Shown here one piece after another: positions 1 to 4,717 of a DNA stretch of 5,406 nucleotides (position 1 is the first letter of the stretch; each line of letters starts with the position of its first letter). The stretch is from Deltaproteobacteria bacterium RBG_13_49_15. Lineage in GTDB: Bacteria; Desulfobacterota; Desulfobacteria; Desulfobacterales; UBA2156. The stretch is taken from the NCBI GenBank assembly GCA_001797695.1, contig MGQD01000170.1:1-5406 (forward strand), written 5' to 3'. Made by a program: the position numbers and the translations under genes. The notes under the pieces are model-generated. The model was not told the origin of the DNA. It ran no database searches and was given only the letters and a program-made list of their open reading frames with translations.

Positions 1-1
1 G

Positions 2-58
2 CGGAATGGCAAGGCCGTCTGGATACCGCCGGAAGAAATCGTCGTGCCGGAAGTATAA
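2..58 (+). CDS. 3' end of an unrecognised protein (partial)
   Basis: The frame beginning at base 2 is open from the window edge to a TAA at 56-58 and reads NGKAVWIPPEEIVVPEV at its end, with alternating hydrophobic and acidic residues typical of real coding sequence. The other two plus frames give basic, low-complexity peptides. Only 18 codons are visible, so no family can be named. It ends two bases before the 12-bp repeat relic and 29 bases before the hydrolase start, so it could be co-transcribed with the hydrolase. A chance open frame of this length cannot be excluded. Confidence 0.35.
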   Translation, partial: RNGKAVWIPPEEIVVPEV

Positions 59-59
59 A

Positions 60-86
60 GGTGGCGGAATAAGTGGCGGTGTAAAT
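60..86 (+). repeat. Relic of a 12-bp tandem repeat (GGIS/GGVN type)
   Basis: Two 12-bp units (60-71 and 72-83, the second ending GGTGTA) plus a final AAT. Bases 66-86 match 4440-4460 exactly over 21 bases; there the same bases encode GISGGVN inside a winged-helix protein. Here they lie between genes. In the third plus frame they would read GGGISGGVN but hit a stop soon after. It may be a scar of a lost gene with the same repeat, or the product of recombination between copies. Confidence 0.6.
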
Positions 87-87
87 A

Positions 88-888
88 ATGATAGAGAGAT
101 CTGATAGCGACTATTCCCTCCTGGACCGTCCTGAAATCCTCATGGGGCTTTTCCATCCAAGGCCCGAATATGGGTCGATTGAGAGAGTTGCGAACACAAT
201 CGACGTGTCGATCCCGGTGGAGAGCAATATTCTGGTGGCCGGGCGTTTCCATATGAAGGATAAATCAGCCCCGAATATCCTTTTCTTTCACGGAAACGGT
301 GAAATCGCCAGTGACTATGATGAATTAGGGCCTATTTACAATCGCATGGGGATGAATTTCCTGGTGGTGGATTACAGGGGCTATGGCAGATCGACCGGCA
401 GGCCCACGGTCTCAACCATGATGGGGGACTGCCATGCAACCTTTGAGTTCACAAAAGGATGGCTGGGAGAAAACGGATACGGAGGGGCTTTTATCGTGAT
501 GGGCCGATCCCTGGGCAGTGCCTCGGCGCTGGAACTGATAAACCGCCACAAAGACCGGATAAACGGTCTCGTTCTGGAGAGTAGTTTTGCAAATACCGGT
601 ACGCTGCTGGAGTTCCTTGGCGTAAACGCCTCAGAGATCGGTTTCAGTGAGGAAAAAGGTTTCAGAAACCTTGAAAAGATCCGGGCCTGGGACAAGACGA
701 CCCTGATTATCCATGCCGAATTTGACCATTTTTTCCCCTTTTCGGAAGCGCAGGCGCTCTACGATGCCTGTCCATCGCCAAGTAAAACGCTTCTCAAGAT
801 CCCGGGTGCAAATCATAATGACATATTCATGAGAGGGTTCGATGCGTATATGAAGGCGGTCAAAGCCCTGAGTCAGGTAGATCCGTGA
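88..888 (+). CDS. Alpha/beta hydrolase, cytoplasmic serine hydrolase
   Basis: A complete 266-residue alpha/beta hydrolase of the kind often listed with BEM46/ABHD-type or dienelactone-hydrolase-like proteins. The visible landmarks are in the expected order: an oxyanion-hole strand ending HGNGE (68-72), the conserved DYRGYGRS segment after the next strand, the nucleophile elbow GRSLGS with Ser141, the acid Asp213 in HAEFDHFFP, and the catalytic His243 in GANHND. There is no signal peptide or membrane segment, so it should act in the cytoplasm. The substrate cannot be read from sequence; small esters or thioesters are plausible. The ATG at 88 is preferred because the N-terminal LDRPEILMGLFHPRPEY block is typical of this family and would be cut by a later start. 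The ribosome-binding site is weak (GGCGGTG). The 3' end overlaps the truncated abiEii on the other strand by 29 bases (860-888), so the two converge with no terminator between them. Confidence 0.9.
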   Translation: MIERSDSDYSLLDRPEILMGLFHPRPEYGSIERVANTIDVSIPVESNILVAGRFHMKDKSAPNILFFHGNGEIASDYDELGPIYNRMGMNFLVVDYRGYGRSTGRPTVSTMMGDCHATFEFTKGWLGENGYGGAFIVMGRSLGSASALELINRHKDRINGLVLESSFANTGTLLEFLGVNASEIGFSEEKGFRNLEKIRAWDKTTLIIHAEFDHFFPFSEAQALYDACPSPSKTLLKIPGANHNDIFMRGFDAYMKAVKALSQVDP

Positions 889-1231
889 GCCCAAGAACAT
901 TCTGATCAAAACGGCTGATTCTAATCTTTATTCCTGAATCTTTCTCAACATTTTCAAAGGCGAGGGCAAGATACGCCTGGATTTTTTCAAAAGGAACGCT
1001 TTCCCTCAGGGTAAAATCAAGATCTTCCGAAAAACGATAATCGGGAATGTAGCATTTCTTGATCGCCGTGCCGCCTTTGAAGGCAAGGATATCTATGAGG
1101 GGCGTTTTTGATAGTCCGACAAGAAACCAGGAGAGGCAATAGTCGCGTTCAAGAACAGCCTCCGGAACACGGCGGCCGCCTTTTCGGGCGAGACGATTAG
1201 ACAGCAAAGACAGTTTTCGCTGAGGTATCAT
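860..1231 (-). pseudogene. abiEii: Truncated AbiEii toxin (nucleotidyltransferase), C-terminal half missing
   Basis: This is the N-terminal part of a type IV toxin of the AbiEii family (nucleotidyltransferase fold), normally close to 300 residues but only 123 here. The family block ERDYCLSWFLVGLS (28-41) is intact, as is the first catalytic motif: GGT at 53-55 followed by SEDLDF with Asp70 and Asp72. Recognisable sequence continues to about SRFDQN (106-111, near base 899). The last dozen residues are read from the antisense of the hydrolase 3' end, so they are junk past a junction near 887-900. The later catalytic motifs are absent, so activity is unlikely. The start is the ATG at 1231-1229, which shares one base with the abiEi stop (TAATG, translational coupling) and has GAGGA upstream; an upstream in-frame ATG at 1288 lies inside abiEi. 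Cause inferred: deletion or recombination that joined the locus to the hydrolase gene. Confidence 0.85.
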
Positions 1232-2067
1232 TATGTCCTCACTACGGATAATAGCTCTTCCGGCGATACATTGAGGTGCAATCTCCACTTCCTGATGAAC
1301 TTCCCTTCGGGCGGGAGGAGCGGATCGAGCTTTACATAGGTATCTGTAAGATGATCACGGAGGTTTTCCAGCTTTTCCGGAGATCCGATTCCGTAGAGTT
1401 CCAGGATATAGCCCAGCCTGCGGATGACGGCGCCGATATCCATTTTTATGGCATATTCGATCAGCCTGTCTGCATCCAGATTTTGTCGGCGCATCCATAT
1501 CCCTTTAGATGTTTCTGTGATGCCGCCACAGTACTCAGGCTGCCGGAGTCCGTCAATGATGGTTTTTTCCATGTCACTGACAATCACTTTTTCCTGCTTG
1601 GTTACCCAGTGTTCGCTTGTGCCGAAAAAATGTTCTTTTTTGCAGGTAATAAATTGAAAATCTGTACCCATGATGTGAAGGGGCCGACGTTTTTCCATAG
1701 TCGTTACATGGACAACAAGCTGTGGTTGGGTGACCATCCCATGAATTTCCATGGCCGTACCATGAGAAAGATAATAATTCTTTCCCCCGGCCAGTTCACG
1801 GGCGACAATGAGCGGACTTCCCATGTATTCCCTCTCCCTTCCTAGCTCAAGAGGCACCAGGATGAACAAGCCCGGTTTCAATCGAGTAGCCACGCCCCTG
1901 TTGACGAGCTGTCTCACGAAGTTGCTGGCGGGGAGTTCTTGAAGATCCAGTATTCTCCTGACATCCTCCAGGTGAAAAACGGGTTTGTTTTCCTCATAGA
2001 GAGTGGTGACCAGGCGTATGGCTTGAGAACCCAGCGTTTTAAGACGATTATTATAATTTGGGTGCAT
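1231..2067 (-). CDS. abiEi: AbiEi antitoxin, type IV toxin-antitoxin regulator
   Basis: A full-length (278 aa) AbiEi-type antitoxin. The N-terminal winged helix spans about residues 15-72 (QAIRLVTTLYEE through GVATRLKPGLFILVP). It is followed by the antitoxin domain, with the conserved NYYLSHGTAMEIHGM stretch and the later DMEKTIIDGL. In this family the antitoxin counteracts the AbiEii nucleotidyltransferase without stable complex formation and represses its own operon through the winged helix; AbiE systems can act as phage abortive infection or plasmid-stabilising modules. Here the stop overlaps the abiEii ATG by one base, the usual operon order. The start at 2067 is supported by AGAGGA six bases upstream. 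Because the toxin gene is truncated, the protein now acts at most as a DNA-binding regulator or as protection against AbiEii from incoming elements (inference). Confidence 0.93.
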   Translation of the reverse strand: MHPNYNNRLKTLGSQAIRLVTTLYEENKPVFHLEDVRRILDLQELPASNFVRQLVNRGVATRLKPGLFILVPLELGREREYMGSPLIVARELAGGKNYYLSHGTAMEIHGMVTQPQLVVHVTTMEKRRPLHIMGTDFQFITCKKEHFFGTSEHWVTKQEKVIVSDMEKTIIDGLRQPEYCGGITETSKGIWMRRQNLDADRLIEYAIKMDIGAVIRRLGYILELYGIGSPEKLENLRDHLTDTYVKLDPLLPPEGKFIRKWRLHLNVSPEELLSVVRT

Positions 2068-2096
2068 AATATGTCCTCTGGAGACATATAATGCAC
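2062..2096. promoter_or_regulatory. 35-bp inverted repeat over the abiEi start: probable AbiEi operator
   Basis: Centred on base 2079. The outer arms are GTGCAT (2062-2067) and ATGCAC (2091-2096). The inner arms are ATATGTC (2069-2075) and GACATAT (2083-2089). In total 14 of 17 positions pair strictly, with mismatches at 2068/2090 and 2076/2082 and a T/G at 2077/2081. The palindrome contains the -10 element, the Shine-Dalgarno AGAGGA and the start codon of abiEi. AbiEi proteins are known to bind inverted repeats at their own promoter, so autorepression is the natural reading. The same bases in RNA could form a hairpin hiding the start, which would give a second layer of control. Confidence 0.75.
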
Positions 2097-2116
2097 TTAA
2101 AATATAACAATGTCAA
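2088..2116 (-). promoter_or_regulatory. Promoter of the abiE operon
   Basis: On the minus strand a perfect -35 TTGACA (2116-2111) is followed by a 17-bp spacer and a -10 CATTAT (2093-2088, four of six consensus bases). The start of transcription would fall near 2081, leaving a leader of only about 14 bases that is just long enough for AGAGGA. The -10 lies inside the inverted repeat at 2062-2096, where a bound repressor would block RNA polymerase. Confidence 0.65.
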
Positions 2117-2225
2117 TGAAAATTATACTCAGTATGTATGGCAGAGTGTGCCGGCGAATGAAGGGTCATGCAGCCCTATCGGGTGGCGATATTGTGACGC
2201 GACAACGCAAAGAAGGTGCTAAGGA

Positions 2226-2504
2226 TCAAGTGCTTTTCATGCGGCGCTGTTGCGCTTCCATGTAACGGCGGAGGGCGGCATTGATGCTGCGCTGGTAGCC
2301 CCGGCCCTTTGTCTTGAAGAAATCCACCACATCAGGATCAAGCCGAAGAGTGATCTGTTTCTTTTTGCCCGGCCACAGTGTTGCGTCTGCAAAGAAGTCA
2401 TCATCGAGCTCGGGCGCATCGGAAAAATCGATATCCCTATCCTTCATGACCTCAACCTTTGCCCAGTCTGTCTTTGATTGCTTTCTCATATCTTGTGCGC
2501 TCAT
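2226..2504 (-). CDS. brnA: BrnA-type antitoxin (ribbon-helix-helix)
   Basis: A 92-residue antitoxin of the BrnA family. The N-terminal region RKQSKTDWAKVEVMKDRDIDFSDAPELDDDFF is the family signature that wraps the toxin. The ribbon-helix-helix DNA-binding domain runs from about 47 to 83 (KKKQITLRLDPDVVDFF, then GRGYQRSINAALRRYM). In known BrnTA loci the antitoxin dimerises, binds the BrnT ribonuclease and represses the shared operon. The ATG at 2504 has AAAGG nine bases upstream; the ATG at 2489 (MRKQSKTDW), where many homologs begin, is a possible alternative. The gene overlaps the last 53 bases of the brnT remnant. With the 5' part of brnT gone, its normal promoter is probably lost too, so whether it is still expressed is unclear. 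Confidence 0.9.
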   Translation of the reverse strand: MSAQDMRKQSKTDWAKVEVMKDRDIDFSDAPELDDDFFADATLWPGKKKQITLRLDPDVVDFFKTKGRGYQRSINAALRRYMEAQQRRMKST

Positions 2505-2559
2505 TTTTCGTTGCCTTTCTCATGGAAATAATGCGGATCGTTTCTTGCCTATGTCGTGA
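2452..2559 (-). pseudogene. brnT: C-terminal remnant of BrnT toxin
   Basis: The minus frame from 2559 to the TGA at 2454-2452 encodes 35 residues beginning SRHRQETIRIIS and continuing MRKATKNERTRYEKA. This is the C-terminal signature of BrnT toxins (IRIISxRKATxxER), which are RelE-fold ribonucleases usually about 90 residues long. A stop (TGA, 2562-2560) closes the frame on the 5' side, and I could not find the N-terminal FEWDxxKxxxNxxKHG block in the upstream 180 bases in any minus frame. The order brnT then brnA, with overlap, is the normal arrangement. The toxin is therefore destroyed, with only the end next to the antitoxin gene kept. Confidence 0.8.
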
Positions 2560-2735
2560 TCACCCGGGCGAGGGAAAGGCTGTTTATCCCCTATTGCTCC
2601 GGGAACGAACTCATCAGCAGACTATTAAAATGCATCTGAACGCGGGTGGAATCCGTATTGGATTTTCACCAAAGAGCGGCTTTTCAGCAAACGTTGAAAA
2701 TTATAATAACAGTGAAGCAACAGGGTGGAAACGAA

Positions 2736-3017
2736 TTACTGAAGCTCAATTTTCAGCGGAATGCCTACGGCCAAACTCGCACGTGACAGGGTAGCCAAGG
2801 TAATACTGGTATCATCTTCGTCCAGCAACCGATTTACAACGGCACGGCTCGTACGCATACGAGCGGCCATTTCAGTTTTTGTGATGTGCATCCTCTTCAT
2901 GGCTTCTGCCAATTGCCACGCAATAACACGCTTAATAGCGGCTGCGGTTACCTCTTCCCGGATGCCCTCTTCCTTTAAGAAGTCATCAAAATCGCTTCCA
3001 ATATGCCGATTGCTCAT
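2736..3017 (-). CDS. higA: Xre-type HigA-like antitoxin
   Basis: A 93-residue antitoxin of the HigA-like Xre group. The start MSNRHIGSDFDDFLKEEGI matches the typical opening of the antitoxins paired with RelE/HigB-type toxins. The helix-turn-helix occupies about 36-90, with TKTEMAARMRTSRAVVNRLLD (46-66) as the DNA-reading part and a conserved SITLATLSRASLAVG tail. The family binds the toxin and represses its own operon. The ATG at 3017 is chosen over the GTG at 3023 because a perfect AGGAGGT lies four bases before the ATG and overlaps the GTG. Immediately upstream is a scrap of the partner toxin gene (3031-3093), so this antitoxin is now an orphan. It is 231 bases upstream of brnA on the same strand. 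Confidence 0.9.
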   Translation of the reverse strand: MSNRHIGSDFDDFLKEEGIREEVTAAAIKRVIAWQLAEAMKRMHITKTEMAARMRTSRAVVNRLLDEDDTSITLATLSRASLAVGIPLKIELQ

Positions 3018-3021
3018 ACAC

Positions 3022-3028
3022 ACCTCCT
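3022..3028 (-). promoter_or_regulatory. Strong ribosome-binding site of the Xre antitoxin
   Basis: AGGAGGT on the minus strand (3028-3022), four bases before ATG 3017. It is fully complementary to the anti-Shine-Dalgarno and overlaps the competing GTG start, which settles the start choice. It is retained although most of the upstream toxin frame has gone, so selection may still act on expression of the antitoxin. Confidence 0.8.
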
Positions 3029-3030
3029 AC

Positions 3031-3093
3031 AAAATCCCGCAGGAAATCCCTTACCGGCTCATTACCAGATTCAGTGCGGAAGAACTTTACAGA
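3031..3093 (-). pseudogene. higB: N-terminal remnant of RelE/HigB-like toxin
   Basis: The minus frame reads SVKFFRTESGNEPVRDFLRDF over 3093-3031. This is the opening block of the RelE/ParE-superfamily toxins (HigB or phage Gp49-like) that pair with this kind of Xre antitoxin; homologs have FFRTESGNEPVREWL near residue 5-20 of a protein of roughly 100 residues. Here the frame then runs straight into the antitoxin's ribosome-binding site, overlaps its first codons and stops at 2988-2986. On the 5' side a TAA (3114-3112) closes the frame and no ATG is left. Roughly the last four fifths of the toxin is therefore missing by internal deletion. Toxin activity is impossible. Family naming rests on this one block. 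Confidence 0.7.
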
Positions 3094-3118
3094 CAGGATA
3101 GGCCCGCACGGTTACATG

Positions 3119-3136
3119 CGTATCTAAAAAGATACG
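3119..3136. promoter_or_regulatory. Perfect 18-bp palindrome upstream of the HigBA remnant: possible operator
   Basis: CGTATCT (3119-3125), AAAA spacer, AGATACG (3130-3136): seven paired bases on each side without mismatch. It sits 25 bases upstream of the toxin remnant and 101 bases upstream of the antitoxin start. Size and symmetry fit a dimeric Xre repressor site, so autoregulation by the HigA-like protein is the likely role. It is not GC-rich and has no following U-tract, so a terminator is unlikely. From here to the Fic start at 3310 the DNA is AT-rich and shows no convincing gene. Confidence 0.5.
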
Positions 3137-3309
3137 TTTATGCAAGTCTTTTGATGACATAATTGCGGAGGATGCTTGCAGATGGTTGCTAGAAATGATA
3201 AATTTTAAATAAGGCGATAATTTACCCAAATGGGGAGCCGTTGAATATCTTTGCATTCAATGAATAAAGCTAAGAAAGGTGTTTGCCTCACTCTCACTCG
3301 GTATTGATC

Positions 3310-4341
3310 ATGAACAGTTTTGATCATCCGCCCTACAGCGTAACTCCCACCATTCTGCGGCTTGTGGGCGAGATCGGAGAATGGATCGGTCGTTACTCGG
3401 CTGCGGCCGACGCTTCTCTTTCGCCCCGTCTGCGGAGGGGCAATCGCATCCGCTCGATACAGGCATCGCTGGCCATCGAAAACAACACGCTGACCTTGGA
3501 GCAAGTCACGGCGGTTATCGACGGGAAGAGGGTCTTGGGTTTGCCACGGGAAATCCAGGAGGTCCGCAACGCATTTGCCGCCTACGAGCGCATCGACCGC
3601 TGGGTTCCGACTTCCCGAAGCGACCTGCTGGAAGCGCACGGGATCCTGATGGCCGGGTTGGTGGATAGACCGGGAGAATTCCGGAGCGGCAGGGTGGGCG
3701 TCTTTCACGGGGATCGGATCGTGCATATGGCCCCTCCGGCAGAGCGCGTGCCGTCCCTGATTTCGGATTTGCTGATCTGGCTTGAACGTACGGATGAACA
3801 CCCGCTCGTTGCCAGTTGCGTTTTCCATTACGAGTTCGAATTCATCCATCCATTCCCGGACGGCAACGGCCGTCTCGGGCGATTGTGGCAGACCCTGATC
3901 CTGAGCCGTTGGAAGCCGATGTTGGCCTTCCTTCCCGTCGAAACGGTGATTCGTGATCGGCAGGAAGCGTATTATAGCGTCCTTGCTCGGGCCGACGGGC
4001 GCGGCGATGCGACGCCCTTCGTCGAATTCATGATTGAAGCGCTTCGTTCCGCCATCGAAGAGGCGGTCACAAGCGACCAAGTAAGCGACCAAGTAAGCGA
4101 CCAAGTAATCCGCCTGCTCGATGTGCTGCGAAGCGGCGAAATCGGCGCGACCGATCTCATAGCCCGATTGAAACTTTCCCATCGCCCCACGTTCCGAAAG
4201 AACTATCTGGAGCCCGCCCTCGCCGCCGGCTTGATCGAACGGACCCAGCCGGTTTCCCCACGCAGCCCGACCCAACGATACCGCCTGACGGAAAAGGGCC
4301 GGGCGATCATCGCCCATAGAAGAAGGAAGAAAACAGACTGA
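3310..4341 (+). CDS. Fic family protein (class II) with SDQV repeats and C-terminal winged helix
   Basis: A 343-residue Fic protein, probably an AMP transferase. The catalytic motif HPFPDGNGRLGR lies at 180-191, with His180 and the GNGR phosphate-binding loop intact. The N-terminal inhibitory helix has SLAIEN (53-58, SxxxEN form), whose Glu57 would block ATP gamma-phosphate binding; this makes it a class II, self-inhibited Fic. The flap is near GRVGVFHGDRIVHMAPP. After the core come three SDQV tetrapeptides (255-266) and a winged helix to the end (LRSGEIGATDLIARLKLSHRPTFRKNYLEP, then TQRYRLTEKGR), which suggests DNA binding or self-regulation. The target is unknown. ATG 3310 is chosen because homologs begin near MNSFDHPPYSVTPTIL. 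A TTG at 3283 extends the frame by nine residues but has AGAAAGG only three bases before it. No separate antitoxin gene is needed for this class. The upstream promoter is not clear. Confidence 0.92.
   Translation: MNSFDHPPYSVTPTILRLVGEIGEWIGRYSAAADASLSPRLRRGNRIRSIQASLAIENNTLTLEQVTAVIDGKRVLGLPREIQEVRNAFAAYERIDRWVPTSRSDLLEAHGILMAGLVDRPGEFRSGRVGVFHGDRIVHMAPPAERVPSLISDLLIWLERTDEHPLVASCVFHYEFEFIHPFPDGNGRLGRLWQTLILSRWKPMLAFLPVETVIRDRQEAYYSVLARADGRGDATPFVEFMIEALRSAIEEAVTSDQVSDQVSDQVIRLLDVLRSGEIGATDLIARLKLSHRPTFRKNYLEPALAAGLIERTQPVSPRSPTQRYRLTEKGRAIIAHRRRKKTD
4072..4107 (+). repeat. Three perfect 12-bp tandem repeats encoding SDQV
   Basis: AGCGACCAAGTA is repeated three times without a single difference, in codon phase (Ser-Asp-Gln-Val). 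It lies between the Fic core and the winged helix. A 12-bp gain or loss would change the linker by four residues and keep the frame. Perfect identity at synonymous sites indicates recent or ongoing slippage or conversion rather than old duplication. Thr before the first unit (TSDQV) is a natural edge. Confidence 0.95.
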
Positions 4342-4355
4342 GTCGGACCCACTGC

Positions 4356-4640
4356 ATGGTTACCGGCATCTGCAGCGAGGCCGTCGTGAAGTTTACCCGG
4401 CGTCCCGCCAGTGAGGGAATAAATGGGGGAATAAGTGAGGGAATAAGTGGCGGTGTAAATGAGGGAATAAGCCGGCTCTTGGAATTTATTCACAAAAATC
4501 CCGGCCAGAGGGTTGTTGAACTCGCCGCCGCATTGAATATTCCCCCAAAAACCATCGAACGCTGGATAAAGAAGTTGAGGGAACAGGGAAGGATCGTCTT
4601 CATGGGTTCCCGGAAGACAGGCGGATATCACGCAAGCTGA
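4356..4640 (+). pseudogene. C-terminal fragment of an AlbA/HATPase-type regulator: GIS/GVN repeats plus winged helix
   Basis: A 94-residue open frame. Residues 1-18 (ending VVKFTRRPAS) resemble the last strand of the ATPase-like domain in ATP-binding proteins that start with an AlbA_2 domain. Residues 19-38 are five G-rich tetrapeptides (SEGI, NGGI, SEGI, SGGV, NEGI). Residues 39-94 form a winged helix (LLEFIHKNPGQRVVELAAALNIPPKTIERWIKKLREQGRIVFMGSRKTGGY). Full-length relatives are several hundred residues, so the N-terminal catalytic part has been lost; upstream in the same frame there is only the Fic 3' end. The ATG at 4356, 15 bases after the Fic stop, has a poor ribosome-binding site (GTCGGACC). 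It could still be made as a small DNA-binding protein by coupling to the Fic gene, so it is either a pseudogene or a reduced regulator. Its frame ends in a TGATG overlap with a tiny downstream frame. Confidence 0.6.
4410..4469 (+). repeat. Five 12-bp tandem repeats encoding [S/N][E/G]G[I/V]
   Basis: Units start at 4410, 4422, 4434, 4446 and 4458. The consensus is about AGTGAGGGAATA, with units 1 and 3 identical, unit 5 one base away, and unit 4 ending GGTGTA. It is in codon phase and directly before the winged helix. It is more degenerate than the Fic array, so probably older. The stretch 4440-4460 matches 66-86 exactly. Confidence 0.95.
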
Positions 4641-4717
4641 TGATCGAAGCACTGGAAGAAAGGCCGATCGTCTCGGAAAAGTTCTATATTGTTGGAATGA
4701 ATGTCTGCAGTAGATGA
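4640..4717 (+). CDS. Tiny overlapping open frame (25 aa), doubtful
   Basis: The ATG at 4640 overlaps the preceding stop as TGATG, an arrangement typical of translational coupling. The frame reads MIEALEERPIVSEKFYIVGMN and ends with TGA at 4715. No family is recognised. It could be the first codons of a once longer downstream gene whose body has been replaced by the repeat-rich DNA that follows, or a chance frame. The composition looks protein-like, but the length gives little power. Confidence 0.2.
   Translation: MIEALEERPIVSEKFYIVGMNVCSR

Noticed and set aside
1276..1845. A 189-codon plus-strand frame opposite abiEi
   Set aside because: It is antisense to a well-conserved full-length AbiEi and has no family features.
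2700..2705. Perfect TATAAT on the minus strand as a replacement promoter for brnA
   Set aside because: No acceptable -35 lies 16-18 bases upstream, and AT-rich sequence makes a chance match likely; not strong enough to list.
2459..2794. Plus-strand frames over the brnT remnant and the gap before the Xre gene
   Set aside because: They lie opposite the readable BrnT C-terminus and BrnA start, and their peptides show no family signal.
3119..3136. Rho-independent terminator
   Set aside because: The stem is AT-rich with a four-base loop and is not followed by a U-tract on either strand.
3283..3309. TTG 3283 as the Fic start
   Set aside because: AGAAAGG is only three bases before it and the nine extra residues are not typical of the family; it is kept as an alternative in the Fic entry.
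3205..4317. A 370-codon open frame on the minus strand opposite the Fic gene
   Set aside because: It is antisense to a gene with complete catalytic and inhibitory motifs, and its peptide has no recognisable domain. High third-position GC in the Fic gene explains the lack of stops.
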